Positions 37,838 through 46,206 of a stretch of DNA of 64,000 bases are shown here, piece by piece (within the stretch, counting starts at the first letter, position 1; each line of letters begins with the position of its first letter). The stretch lies in NCBI RefSeq assembly GCF_048593165.1, contig NZ_CP184271.1; one strand, written 5' to 3'. The position numbers and the translations under genes were made by a program. The DNA is from Pectobacterium sp013449375. GTDB lineage: Bacteria > Pseudomonadota > Gammaproteobacteria > Enterobacterales > Enterobacteriaceae. The notes under the pieces are model-generated. The model did not search any database. It saw nothing but the letters and a program-made list of their open reading frames with translations, and was not told the origin of the DNA.

Positions 37838-38035
37838 ATGGCTACGACCCTCACCCCGTCACACCCGCAATATACCTTTCTGTTTCTGGCCGTGCGCCGC
37901 GCTGAATTACGCGCTTTACCGCACCGCGAAGCCGTTATCGCCCCGGATGAAATCAGCGCCCGCCGTTTACTGGCACGTGACTATGTGCTGTCTTTTGCTG
38001 GCCGTCTGCCTGTTCAGGGGGCTAGCCATGTTTGA
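37838..38035 (+). CDS. Icd-like host cell division inhibitor
   Basis: 65 residues, MATTLTPSHPQYTFLFLAVRRAEL through ARRLLARDYVLSFAGRLPVQ. The C-terminal pattern LARDYVLSFAGRLPVQ is characteristic of Icd-like proteins of P1/P4-type phages. Its stop overlaps the next ATG by 8 bases. Over-expression of Icd blocks division in P1; here the role is inferred from family. Confidence 0.7.
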   Translation: MATTLTPSHPQYTFLFLAVRRAELRALPHREAVIAPDEISARRLLARDYVLSFAGRLPVQGASHV

Positions 38036-38222
38036 TTCTACCCCGCTGACCCTTGATGAAATCGCCGACCAGTGCCGCGCCCTGACCCACGCCGTAATCG
38101 AGCTGGATAATCCTGTAGCTAAAGAGGTGCTGACGTTTGTACTAGCTGAACGGCTGGAGCTGCTGGCCGTGACGCTGCAAAGCCCGGAAGCGCCGGAAAC
38201 CGACAACGGGGTGAGCGCATGA
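38028..38222 (+). CDS. Small hypothetical satellite protein
   Basis: 64 residues from ATG 38028 (MFDSTPLTLDEIADQCRALTHAVIELDN). It is helical and acidic, with no recognised domain. It overlaps its upstream and downstream neighbours, consistent with a tightly coupled early operon. The frame is open upstream to 37494, but that part crosses two terminators. Confidence 0.6.
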   Translation: MFDSTPLTLDEIADQCRALTHAVIELDNPVAKEVLTFVLAERLELLAVTLQSPEAPETDNGVSA

Positions 38223-38485
38223 ATACCCTAGCCGCCCGTCTCAATAATCAGGATACCTATCCCATTCCCCACGCTGACTACCTGCGCCTGTCTCATGCGC
38301 ACCGCGTCGGTGTGATGTTTCTCGATATGCTGGACGCCCAGCAATGCGGCATGACCGCCGCCACACCCAATACGTTACCAGCCGATGATATGGCCGCACT
38401 GGTGGCGCTGCTGACTGACCAGATAGGCCACGTTATGACCCACTGTGAAGCCCACCTTTTCACCGCACGGGAGACAGCACAATGA
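38219..38485 (+). CDS. Hypothetical satellite protein
   Basis: 88 residues, MNTLAARLNNQDTYPIPHADYL and later LVALLTDQIGHVMTHCEAHL. Overlaps both neighbours by 4 bases (ATGA). No known domain seen. Confidence 0.65.
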   Translation: MNTLAARLNNQDTYPIPHADYLRLSHAHRVGVMFLDMLDAQQCGMTAATPNTLPADDMAALVALLTDQIGHVMTHCEAHLFTARETAQ

Positions 38486-38823
38486 ACATCAATAATCAGT
38501 CCTGCATTCCGCTGGAAGTGCGTACTGCCGTGTATCGCCGCGCCGTGGCACAGGCCTATCTGGATAACTGCCGGGAAACCGGCATTTCCCTGAACTGTAA
38601 TTTAAGCGAACTGGAAATCGCGATTGCGCTGGAGCTGGAGGGCGCACACGTGCGTGAGCACGGCACCGCCACCGGGATGGAAATCGCCTGCGCTATGCTG
38701 GGCGATATGGTGCTGCCCACGTTACTGACCGATAAACCCCGGCTAACCGTTCTGGGGCACATCATCATGGGGGAGCTGTGCCAGTGCGCAACAGCGGCGA
38801 CCCCAACTACCACACTGCATTAA
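38482..38823 (+). CDS. Hypothetical satellite protein, possibly DUF5375 family
   Basis: 113 residues, MNINNQSCIPLEVRTAVYRRAVAQAYLDNCRETG. It lies directly before the primase gene, where P4-like satellites usually have a DUF5375 protein; the family name is from context and weak recollection. Co-translated with the gene before it. Confidence 0.6.
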   Translation: MNINNQSCIPLEVRTAVYRRAVAQAYLDNCRETGISLNCNLSELEIAIALELEGAHVREHGTATGMEIACAMLGDMVLPTLLTDKPRLTVLGHIIMGELCQCATAATPTTTLH

Positions 38824-38833
38824 GGGGCAACGC

Positions 38834-41161
38834 ATGGCACACCTTACCGTGACACAGACTGTGAAACGCGCCAGCGGCCACTGGCCGCAACTGCTCCCGG
38901 CTGTGGGTATTCGTATTGGTGCTATCGGGCAGCATACCGCCTGCCCGATGTGTGAGGGCAAAGACCGTTTCCGCTTCGATAACAAAGAGGGGCGCGGCAC
39001 ATGGTTCTGTAACCAGTGCGGCGCAGGTGACGGCCTGAATCTGGTGGAGAAAGCCCTGAAACTGACACCAAGAGAAGCCGCCCTGAAAGTGGGCGCATGG
39101 CTGGGCGACCTGCCGGACAGTCCGGCAGCGTCAACGCCAGAGGAAGACGACAGCGAGGCCGCCCGGCAACGGGCGGCGGTTCAGGCACAGGCGAAACTGA
39201 AAGAGGCGGTGACACAACCTGGCAACGCGTATCTCTGTGCCAAAGGCTGGCCGGATGTGGCCGTGCCCACCCTACAGGGTAAACCGCTGCGCGTAGGCGG
39301 TATCACCTATCAGCCCGGTGACATACTGGTGCCACTGACCACGCCAGAGGGTGAAGTGGTGAATCTCCAGCTTATCAACGCACAGGGCGACAAGCGCACG
39401 TTAAAAGGCGGACAGGTCAAAGGCACCTTTCACGCTTTCAGCGGCAAACAGGCCAGCGTTATCTGGCTGGCCGAGGGTTACGCCACTGGCTTAACGCTGC
39501 ATCAGTTAACCGGTGATGCGGTGTATGTCGCGCTCAGCGCGAACAACCTGCCGTCCCTTGCCCGTGCGCTGAAAACCCGCCACCCGACGGTAACTCTGCT
39601 GATAGCCGCCGACCGAGACGAGAACGGCACCGGGCAGACCAAAGCCGAACAGGCCGCCGTTGCTGTCAATGGCCGTGTTGCGCTGCCGCCGGTGTTTGGT
39701 GACTGGAACGATGTGTATCGTGCCGAGGGTGCCGACGCCACCCGGCAGCATCTGCATGCCTTTACCCTGCCGGAAAAAACCAGCCCGTTTGAGTCGCTGG
39801 GTGAGGCCGAATTCAAGGCCATGAGCGCCAGCGAGAAAGCGGAGAAGATACGTGAGCACTACCGCGACACGCTGGCAATTGATGCGTTCGGGGAAACGTT
39901 CTTCCAGTATCAGAACGGCGCATGGAAAGTCCTGCCTCACCGTCTGTTAAGCCGGGATATCGCCGCGCTGTTTCAGAAGATACAGGCACCCTTTACCGCG
40001 TCCGGTATAGACAGTGTGATTAATACGCTGAAACTGATTGTTCCTATGCAGGCTGAACCCCAGCGCCGGTTAATCGGCTTTCGTAACGGCGTGTTTGATA
40101 CCGTCAGCGGTGAATTTAAACCGCATCGCCGGGAGCACTGGTTGCATACCGTGAATGACGTGGATTACACCCCATTTAAGGCCGGGGAAAACCTTGCCGA
40201 CAACGCGCCGCACTTCTGGCGCTGGCTGACCCGAGCCGCCGGAAACCACGCGGATAAACAGGAGCGCATTCTGGCCGCGCTGTTTATGGTGCTGGCGAAC
40301 TGCTACGACTGGCAACTGTTCCTTGAAGTCACCGGCCCCGGTGGCAGCGGCAAAAGTATTCTGGCGGAAATCGCCATCATGCTGGCCGGGGACGATAACG
40401 CCACGGCGGCGACCATCAACACCATTGAATCATCCCGTGAGCGCTCGTCGATTATTGGCTTCTCACTCATCGTACTGCCTGACCAAGAGAAATGGAGCGG
40501 TGACGGCGCCGGTATCAAGGCCATTACCGGCGGCGATGCGGTAATGGTTGACCCGAAATACCGTGACGCCTATTCCACCCGTATTCCGGCGGTGATTCTG
40601 GCCGTCAATAACTCACCGATGCGCTTTAGCGACCGCAGCGGCGGCGTATCCCGCCGTCGGGTGATTATCCACTTCGGCGAAACCATCCCAGCCAGTGAAC
40701 GCGACCCCAAGCTGAAAGAGAAAATCCGCGCAGAACTGGCGGTGATAGTGCGTCACCTGATGAAACGCTTTGAAGAGCCAAACGACGCCCGGACGCTGTT
40801 ACAGGCACAGCAACACTCCGCTGAGGCGCTGGAAATCAAGCGGCAGGCTGACCCACTGGTTGATTTTTGCGGCTACCTGCTGGCGCACAGCGACACCACC
40901 GGGCTGTATATGGGCAACGCCAACATTACGCCCCGTAACCCGCGTAAATACCTGTATCACGCCTACCTGTCCTTTATGGAATCGCACGGCCATCAGAAGC
41001 CGATCAGCCTGACGGCCTTTGGTAAGGTGCTGCCTAACATGATGTCGGAATACGGGCAGAGTTACCTCAAGGGCAGAACCAAGCAGGGCATACAGACCAA
41101 TCTTGAGTTGAAAGACGAATCAGACGCTGACTGGCTGCCCAAATGTGAGTCGGCGAGGTAG
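38834..41161 (+). CDS. P4 alpha-type primase-helicase
   Basis: 775 residues (P4 alpha 777). Zinc-binding primase N-terminus with C37, C40, C59, C62 (ACPMCEGKDRFRFD ... WFCNQCGAGDG); a Toprim-like region around residues 215-270 (IWLAEGYATGLTL, LLIAADRDENGTG); then a superfamily 3 helicase with Walker A GPGGSGKS (501-508), Walker B SLIVLPDQEKW and sensor AVILAVNNSPM. The C-terminal part should hold the origin-binding domain. It primes and unwinds at the satellite origin, so the element can replicate itself. Iteron-like words lie upstream (36.6 kb) and downstream (41.2 kb and 42.5 kb). Confidence 0.95.
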   Translation: MAHLTVTQTVKRASGHWPQLLPAVGIRIGAIGQHTACPMCEGKDRFRFDNKEGRGTWFCNQCGAGDGLNLVEKALKLTPREAALKVGAWLGDLPDSPAASTPEEDDSEAARQRAAVQAQAKLKEAVTQPGNAYLCAKGWPDVAVPTLQGKPLRVGGITYQPGDILVPLTTPEGEVVNLQLINAQGDKRTLKGGQVKGTFHAFSGKQASVIWLAEGYATGLTLHQLTGDAVYVALSANNLPSLARALKTRHPTVTLLIAADRDENGTGQTKAEQAAVAVNGRVALPPVFGDWNDVYRAEGADATRQHLHAFTLPEKTSPFESLGEAEFKAMSASEKAEKIREHYRDTLAIDAFGETFFQYQNGAWKVLPHRLLSRDIAALFQKIQAPFTASGIDSVINTLKLIVPMQAEPQRRLIGFRNGVFDTVSGEFKPHRREHWLHTVNDVDYTPFKAGENLADNAPHFWRWLTRAAGNHADKQERILAALFMVLANCYDWQLFLEVTGPGGSGKSILAEIAIMLAGDDNATAATINTIESSRERSSIIGFSLIVLPDQEKWSGDGAGIKAITGGDAVMVDPKYRDAYSTRIPAVILAVNNSPMRFSDRSGGVSRRRVIIHFGETIPASERDPKLKEKIRAELAVIVRHLMKRFEEPNDARTLLQAQQHSAEALEIKRQADPLVDFCGYLLAHSDTTGLYMGNANITPRNPRKYLYHAYLSFMESHGHQKPISLTAFGKVLPNMMSEYGQSYLKGRTKQGIQTNLELKDESDADWLPKCESAR

Positions 41162-41199
41162 AAGCCAGAAACGAAAAGACCGCAATCGATGATGAGTCA

Positions 41200-41300
41200 C
41201 TCATTACCAACTCACCAACTCATCACCCATTAATATATTGATTAGTAATAATAAAAATCCAGGATGAAGAGGGTGAAAAGTTTTGTGCAAAATCTTTTTA
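41200..41300. other. Iteron-like region downstream of the primase gene (possible crr)
   Basis: Repeated ACTCATCACC/ACTCACCAACTCATCACC words and GAGGGTGAAAAG lie between alpha and fic. P4 has a second replication element (crr) near the alpha gene with the same iterons as ori. A similar segment occurs at 45525-45600. Confidence 0.4.
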
Positions 41301-41308
41301 TTGGGAAG

Positions 41309-41893
41309 TCAGAGAATACTTTTCTCAAAAATATCGGCTAATGGTCGAATATTGCCGTGGTATCCGGCCACGTTAGCCGCTAACCATTCCTGAACGCCGA
41401 TATTTTCGAAAGAGACACCATAGCCACAATTGATAATCATATGCTCGAACAATAGACGCTGAGAACGCCCATTGCCTTCCCGAAACGGGTGAATCACATT
41501 CAAATCTGAATAGTATTCAGCTAACTGAGTTATTAGTGCTGGACGTTCAAGGCCTTGTAAAAAATCATCATTGGATAACTGCATAAAAATTTTATTGGCT
41601 TCAATTTCGATACGGGATACGGTGCAGAAACGTGTTTGACCTTTAGAAATATCGATACGCCGTATTTCTCCTGCCCAATCGAATAAATCCCCGAATATTT
41701 TCCCGTGCAGACCACACCAATAATGCAGATCGTAAGGCGGTTCTTCAAATTCAATATCGAGAACAGCCAATTCGGATAGTTGACGCTCCGCATCGTAGAA
41801 TTGACTGTCATCGTTGATGCCGAGCTTATTTATTAGAACATCGCTATCAGGGTAGATATAAGGATCTTGTCCTGAGTCGTATTTATCAGACAT
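41309..41893 (-). CDS. fic: Fic-domain toxin (AMPylase), copy 1
   Basis: 194 residues from ATG 41893. The Fic motif HPFREGNGRSQR is complete (H at ~135), with the flap GQTRFCTVSRIE. Class I Fic toxins transfer AMP to targets such as DNA gyrase and topoisomerase IV and are held inactive by a separate antitoxin helix. The start overlaps the upstream antitoxin gene by 8 bases, so the pair is translationally coupled. A near-identical copy lies at 45622. Confidence 0.92.
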   Translation of the reverse strand: MSDKYDSGQDPYIYPDSDVLINKLGINDDSQFYDAERQLSELAVLDIEFEEPPYDLHYWCGLHGKIFGDLFDWAGEIRRIDISKGQTRFCTVSRIEIEANKIFMQLSNDDFLQGLERPALITQLAEYYSDLNVIHPFREGNGRSQRLLFEHMIINCGYGVSFENIGVQEWLAANVAGYHGNIRPLADIFEKSIL

Positions 41894-42377
41894 AACCACT
41901 CGCCTTATACATGGCTATCAGATTTTTTCTCAGCGCTTCCCTTTCCTGCTTGTCTGAGGGAAGTGGCGTATCCTCAACGCTGAATCCTTCAAGACGCATA
42001 CTGTCCCGATAGTTTTTGAGTTTCACCTGATTGTAGTAATCACGCTTTTCTTCCAGCGTCACCATACGTGGGGATCGCGTTTTGTCTGGCGATGCTTTTG
42101 TCGTGATTTTCCGGTGCTGTCTAAATATCGACAGATCGGTATTTTTCAATTTCTCGATCAGCCGTTCACCGTCGCCAAACACGCCCCATGACGAGATAGA
42201 CAAGGCTTGCCGTTTGCCATTTTTTTCGCGTGATATGTTGATATCCAACGTTGACTGGAGCGTGTTTAACACGTCCTGTACTTTTCTTTCAGAGATACCT
42301 GTAGCGGTTACGATAGAGTGCGTATTAGGGGAATCCTCTTGTACCAGAGCCGCGAGTACCGCCATTTCATAGCGCAT
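41886..42377 (-). CDS. Antitoxin of Fic: N-terminal winged-HTH fused to YhfG/FicA-type inhibitor, copy 1
   Basis: 163 residues. Residues ~105-163 resemble YhfG (LEEKRDYYNQVKLKNYRDSMRLEGF) and contain the inhibitory motif SMRLEG, matching (S/T)xxxE(G/N) at 126-131. That helix fills the Fic ATP pocket. Residues 1-80 look like a winged helix (MAVLAALVQEDSPNTHSIVTATGISERKVQDVLNTLQ), suggesting the antitoxin also binds DNA and represses the operon. Ordinary YhfG is ~55 residues without the HTH. Confidence 0.82.
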   Translation of the reverse strand: MRYEMAVLAALVQEDSPNTHSIVTATGISERKVQDVLNTLQSTLDINISREKNGKRQALSISSWGVFGDGERLIEKLKNTDLSIFRQHRKITTKASPDKTRSPRMVTLEEKRDYYNQVKLKNYRDSMRLEGFSVEDTPLPSDKQEREALRKNLIAMYKASGYV

Positions 42378-42434
42378 GTGCTTTCACCTTTAATCCGCAT
42401 ATATATGCGATAAAGAGTACCACAATTACAGCCT

Positions 42435-42570
42435 GGCAGTATCTTACCTGCATGGGTGATGAGTAACTCGTCACCTGTTCACTCACTGTTAACCACTTAA
42501 CTTGCTAAAAATAAAGATAAAAAATGAAAGGTGAAGAGGGTGAACAGTTTTTCGAAAAATCATTTTATTG
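42435..42570. other. Iteron cluster upstream of Fic module 1
   Basis: GTCACCTGTTCACTCAC at ~42469 and GGTGAAGAGGGTGAACAGTT at ~42528, the latter with an exact GGTGAACAG. The same arrangement recurs at 46782-46865 upstream of module 2. They could serve the P4-type primase or be operator sites for the HTH antitoxin. Confidence 0.45.
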
Positions 42571-42706
42571 GGCGGTATTGTGCATATTACACAGCGAAGT
42601 TTTGCGTTTGCTTTTTGGGGCTCAAGCGCTGATGTGTATAGGTATGTGTATAAATGAAATTTATATAACAAAAAATAATCATTAAAAACAATGCTATATA
42701 TAGTTT

Positions 42707-42730
42707 GGTTCGACTCCTATTATCGCACCA
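42707..42730 (+). repeat. att-like repeat 2 (right end of the P4-like element)
   Basis: GGTTCGACTCCTATTATCG then CACCA, identical to the tRNA-Thr 3' end except for one missing G. It marks the probable right junction of the int-to-Fic element. Confidence 0.8.
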
Positions 42731-42810
42731 TTCTACCTATTTTAACGTCTCCCCAAGTCTACTCAAACACCCTTTAAACCCTTATAATACGCGGTTTCAC
42801 GGCCCTTATT

Positions 42811-42951
42811 GTCTCTGCTCGTCTACTCTCTCCTGAGCTACGCGAACAGCTAGATGAAGTCGTAGCAAAAGAAGGGATCAGCCTCGGCAACTGATTCAAA
42901 GAACTTGCCCGTCAGGAATTGAGAAAGCAGGGGATTGAGCCGAAGGGGTAA
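42811..42951 (+). pseudogene. Small ORF with an in-frame stop
   Basis: The frame reads VSARLLSPELREQLDEVVAKEGISLGN, stop TGA, FKELARQELRKQGIEPKG, stop TAA. The continuity of sense across the TGA suggests a decayed short gene, perhaps a ribbon-helix-helix-like or phage small protein. No start codon in frame is evident. Confidence 0.45.
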
Positions 42952-42990
42952 GGTTTAGCTGGTTAGTAGGACAAACAATCAAGGGAATGG

Positions 42991-43209
42991 ATGATGGATA
43001 AAAGAGCACTACTCTTAAAATCAGGGCTGACAGTCAGGGAGCTACTTCGCCTGAAAAATAATTATGTCTATGTAAAAAGTGATGATTTCAAATTTAACAC
43101 TCCAACGAAGAAAGCTGAGTCCTTTGCAGACTATGTTTTTATCGTTACTCGTTTATGCTGGGAAGCAATGTATCTTCCGGTCTTCATGAGTCTATTTTTT
43201 TATTTATGA
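42991..43209 (+). CDS. Hypothetical small protein
   Basis: 72 residues, MMDKRALLLKSGLTVRELLRLKNNYVYVKSDDFKF, ending in a hydrophobic segment (AMYLPVFMSLFFYL). AT-rich like the rest of this islet. It may be a truncated gene; no family recognised. Confidence 0.4.
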   Translation: MMDKRALLLKSGLTVRELLRLKNNYVYVKSDDFKFNTPTKKAESFADYVFIVTRLCWEAMYLPVFMSLFFYL

Positions 43210-43388
43210 TTTTTATAAAAATGGGAATGTAGTTGCGAGCACAACAGTGTTTTTTATTATTTTTTTCTATGGTTTTTTTTTGCGTGTTAAAGGTTGAGGG
43301 TGATTTTTATAATATACGAATAACCACGGTTTTAAAATTAATTAAATTTAGATTGGTAATTTTTTTAAATAATCTGCTATGTACTATT

Positions 43389-43646
43389 CTAATTTTTTTT
43401 CTTAACTATTAATTTAGTTGTTAACCATGATAAAAATACGGCTATTGTTACAAGGGAAATAATTAATGAATCTAAAGATGAGTCCGTTATGTGAAATGGG
43501 TTGGTTAGTCTTGCAATAAATAAGTAAGTTTTTTCAGGTAAGTGCTTAAAAACTATCTCAAATAAAACAATTATGTATACAATACTAATTATTATAAATA
43601 AAAGTATTTTTTTCACTTTATCCCTTCTTCTTATTTCTACCCACAT
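43389..43646 (-). CDS. Small membrane protein, unrecognised
   Basis: 85 residues at most; the start may be the GTG or next codons giving VKKILLFIIISIVYIIVLFE. Two hydrophobic segments (KILLFIIISIVYIIVLFEIVF and SLIISLVTIAVFLSWLTTKLIV) flank a short charged loop. Strongly AT-rich. Its place beside an orphan hcp makes an immunity-type role conceivable, but nothing in the sequence shows it. Confidence 0.5.
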   Translation of the reverse strand: MWVEIRRRDKVKKILLFIIISIVYIIVLFEIVFKHLPEKTYLFIARLTNPFHITDSSLDSLIISLVTIAVFLSWLTTKLIVKKKN

Positions 43647-43699
43647 AATGTATCATTTTAAGCAAAGGGATTTTAAAGTCAATTTCTATGAGGTTTAGG

Positions 43700-44395
43700 A
43701 TGAATATTGCTTATCTGAAACAAAAAATGCAAGCAGACCGAATTATTGCTCTAAAAATCGAGAATGCGCTTGTGGAAATTAATCAGGACCTCAAGGATAC
43801 GGCGAACACATTATATTCTGGCGTAGAAAGAGCCAGCTGGTATGGTTCTTGCCTTTTCGATGATTATAAAGATGTTTGTAAGCAGTTAATGTCAGAAGAT
43901 TACAGAATGCTTATTGCTGTTAAGCAAGTATACCTAAGAGAAGATGTTATTCTTGATATGGTCGAGATTTTTTTCAAGAAAAAATTAAGAAGAATAAGTG
44001 AGGAAAAGCAAAACAATATTTTACAGGAGGTCGAAAAAAAATCTGCTGAACATGCATCGACTAAATTCAGTAAACTGTCCCTTGCTTATGTCCTGGCAAA
44101 AATAGTAAGAATGTCGAAGGATTTTAATGATTTCCATACCAAAATTATTAATAAAAGTAGTCTGGCTGTTGTGCAGGTAGGAAGTTTTTATGGGAAAATA
44201 CAAAGAGCAGTAATGGCAGCAAGGCGATTAAAAAATATAGAGCCAGAGTATTATTGGGAATTATATAATGAAAAAATAGAAATGCTGTATTTTTTAATTG
44301 AGCCTGAAATGTCAAAAATAATATATATGACCAATTCAGGGTCTTATAATGAAGAAGATGTTGTTTATTTATTAAATCAGGTTTTGAAAAAATGA
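43700..44395 (+). CDS. Hypothetical helical protein in the hcp islet
   Basis: 231 residues from ATG 43700, where GAGG is well spaced (ATG 43688 adds four residues). It is charged and helical (LKQKMQADRIIALKIENALVEINQDLKDTANTLYSGVERASW), with no signal peptide and no family that I recognise. Its last bases overlap the ATG of the 58-residue membrane protein, so the two are made together. Confidence 0.6.
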   Translation: MNIAYLKQKMQADRIIALKIENALVEINQDLKDTANTLYSGVERASWYGSCLFDDYKDVCKQLMSEDYRMLIAVKQVYLREDVILDMVEIFFKKKLRRISEEKQNNILQEVEKKSAEHASTKFSKLSLAYVLAKIVRMSKDFNDFHTKIINKSSLAVVQVGSFYGKIQRAVMAARRLKNIEPEYYWELYNEKIEMLYFLIEPEMSKIIYMTNSGSYNEEDVVYLLNQVLKK

Positions 44396-44568
44396 GATGG
44401 ATTATAGAATGGCTTGGTCAGTCTTTTTTTTATCTCGTACCTATTATTGCCATCGTTCTGGGGGGCATCTTTTTTGTTAGTTTTTTCCCGAACTATGGAT
44501 TTTATTTTACCGTTTTATGGGTGTTCATAGTTATTTTTTTATATGTGAAATATTCTAAATGGTATTGA
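44392..44568 (+). CDS. 58-residue two-segment membrane protein
   Basis: Reads MRWIIEWLGQSFFYLVPIIA, then IVLGGIFFVSFFPNYGFYFT and VLWVFIVIFLYVKYSKWY. Two hydrophobic helices with few charges; an inner-membrane location is likely. The ATG overlaps the previous stop (ATGA). The 3' end lies inside a 15-bp inverted repeat. No family recognised; a holin-like or anchoring partner of the 231-residue protein is one possibility. Confidence 0.55.
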   Translation: MRWIIEWLGQSFFYLVPIIAIVLGGIFFVSFFPNYGFYFTVLWVFIVIFLYVKYSKWY

Positions 44569-44588
44569 TAGTGTTTAGAATATTTCAC
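44545..44588. terminator. Bidirectional hairpin between the 58-residue gene and hcp
   Basis: GTGAAATATTCTAAA at 44545 and TTTAGAATATTTCAC at 44574 are a perfect 15-bp inverted repeat with a 14-base loop, between two convergent genes. Confidence 0.6.
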
Positions 44589-44597
44589 GCTTAAATG

Positions 44598-45077
44598 TTA
44601 GTATTTTACTGCTTCCCATAAAATGTATGAACTAGTTCTTGCTACCACATGTTCCCATTCTATAGATGCGAATTTAAAAGAGACACTTTCGTGAGGTTGA
44701 ACCTCATTATGTGTTAATGAATTCGGATAATGGAATTGTATACCCGTGATAATTGCATCTCTCAGAACCATTTTAAAATACAGTTCGTTGCCACCGGATT
44801 GTGATGTTCTATAAAAAAGGAATTCGCAAGTTAATTTCTCGTTATTGCTTAGTGCCTGTGCAATAAGTGGAGTCGCTTTATCTATTGGTTTTCTTATTTC
44901 AACTGGATACAGTGAAACGTTATCTTGTCTTGTTATCTGGTTCATTAACTCATAAACAAAAATCTCGTCTTCATGGGAAGCCTGATATTTATTGCCTATG
45001 GAATCTGCACTTGAACAACCCGCAGAGATCAGACCTTGTTTGATGCCAGTGAGTTTCAGATAGATCAAATTTGCCAT
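44598..45077 (-). CDS. hcp: Orphan Hcp, T6SS tube/effector-carrier protein
   Basis: 159 residues. MANLIYLKLTGIKQGLISAG, SIGNKYQASHEDEIFVYE, KPIDKATPLIAQALSNNE and FYRTSQSGGNELYF are Hcp-family motifs. Hcp hexamers form the inner tube and carry small effectors. The gene is separate from the structural cluster at 57 kb and sits in AT-rich DNA between att repeats; AAGGA precedes the start. No effector gene follows it in the same direction. Confidence 0.9.
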   Translation of the reverse strand: MANLIYLKLTGIKQGLISAGCSSADSIGNKYQASHEDEIFVYELMNQITRQDNVSLYPVEIRKPIDKATPLIAQALSNNEKLTCEFLFYRTSQSGGNELYFKMVLRDAIITGIQFHYPNSLTHNEVQPHESVSFKFASIEWEHVVARTSSYILWEAVKY

Positions 45078-45621
45078 TATTTATTCCTTAATATTATCCA
45101 TAATCCTACCCCATAAATCCTTTTTCCTTATGGGATGGGTAATTTCTGCATTTTTTAGTCGATGAGTCAATAGTGGTTATCGTGCGATGTGTATGATTTT
45201 AAATGGTTGTTTGAGTTGTAATTATTGTGATAATTATTTAAATGGAATTTAATTCTGGAAGAAGAGAACAGTATCCCTTCACCGCCTATAAACGTAAGCC
45301 TTAAATTGCACACAAAATCCATTAGGGGTACTAGCTAAAATAGAACAGTTATTTACCCTTCAGAGTCAATAAAATATGCAATAGGTATTGCTCCTATTAT
45401 CGCACCATAAAATCAATAGTTTATCTAGCATTCATGTAAATCACGTTCTCCACTTGTGCCACATTTGTGCCATTGCGTTCTAAAATCGCATCAAATTCTT
45501 CTAGTAGTGTGCTCACTCAAATGCTTCGTCGACTCATCACTCATTAATTTATTGATTAGTAAAAATAAAAATCCGTAGTGGAGAGGGGAACAGTGTTGTG
45601 AAAAATCTTTTTATTGGGTGC
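45078..45621. other. Intergenic region with att-like repeat 3
   Basis: The 544 bp between hcp and the second fic are AT-rich with no gene. They contain the hcp promoter, the degenerate att copy at 45384, and from ~45525 sequence matching the segment downstream of the primase gene. Confidence 0.5.
45384..45407 (+). repeat. att-like repeat 3 (degenerate)
   Basis: CTCCTATTATCGCACCA matches the 42707 copy exactly over 17 bases; the 5' part is diverged (GGTATTG in place of GGTTCGA). Confidence 0.65.
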
Positions 45622-46206
45622 TCAGAGAATACTTTTCTCAAAAATATCGGCTAATGGCCGAGTATTGCCGTGGTATCCAGCCACATTAGCAGCTAACCAT
45701 TCCTGAACGCCGATATTTTCGAAAGAGACACCATAGCCACAATTGATAATTATATGCTCGAACAATAAACGCTGAGAACGTCCATTACCTTCCCGAAACG
45801 GATGAACCACATTTAAATCTGAATAATATTCAGCTAACTGAGTGATTAGGGCCGGACGCTCAAGGCCTTGTAAAAAATCATCATTGGAGAGCTGCGTAAA
45901 GATTTTATTGGCTTCAATTTCAATCCGGGATACGGTGCAAAAACGTGTTTGCCCCTTAGAAATATCGATACGCCGTATTTCTCCTGCCCAATCGAATAAA
46001 TCCCCGAATATTTTCCCGTGCAAATCACACCAATAATGTAGATCGTAGGGAGGCTCTTCAAATTCAATATCGAGAACGGCCAATTCGGATAGCTGACGTT
46101 CGGCATCATCGAATTGACTGTCATCGTTGATGCCGAGCTTATTTATCAGAACATCGCTATCGGGGTAGGTATAAGGATCTTGCCCTGAGCCGTATTTATC
46201 AGACAT
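45622..46206 (-). CDS. fic: Fic-domain toxin (AMPylase), copy 2
   Basis: 194 residues from ATG 46206, differing from the copy at 41309 at roughly ten positions. HPFREGNGRSQR and the flap are unchanged, so both copies should be active. Coupled by an 8-base overlap to its antitoxin gene. Confidence 0.92.
   Translation of the reverse strand: MSDKYGSGQDPYTYPDSDVLINKLGINDDSQFDDAERQLSELAVLDIEFEEPPYDLHYWCDLHGKIFGDLFDWAGEIRRIDISKGQTRFCTVSRIEIEANKIFTQLSNDDFLQGLERPALITQLAEYYSDLNVVHPFREGNGRSQRLLFEHIIINCGYGVSFENIGVQEWLAANVAGYHGNTRPLADIFEKSIL

Noticed and set aside
37494..38027. Continuous 242-codon frame as one protein
   Set aside because: It crosses two strong intrinsic terminators and the Icd-like gene in another frame; only the part from 38028 looks like a coupled gene. 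A short ash-type peptide at the start remains possible.
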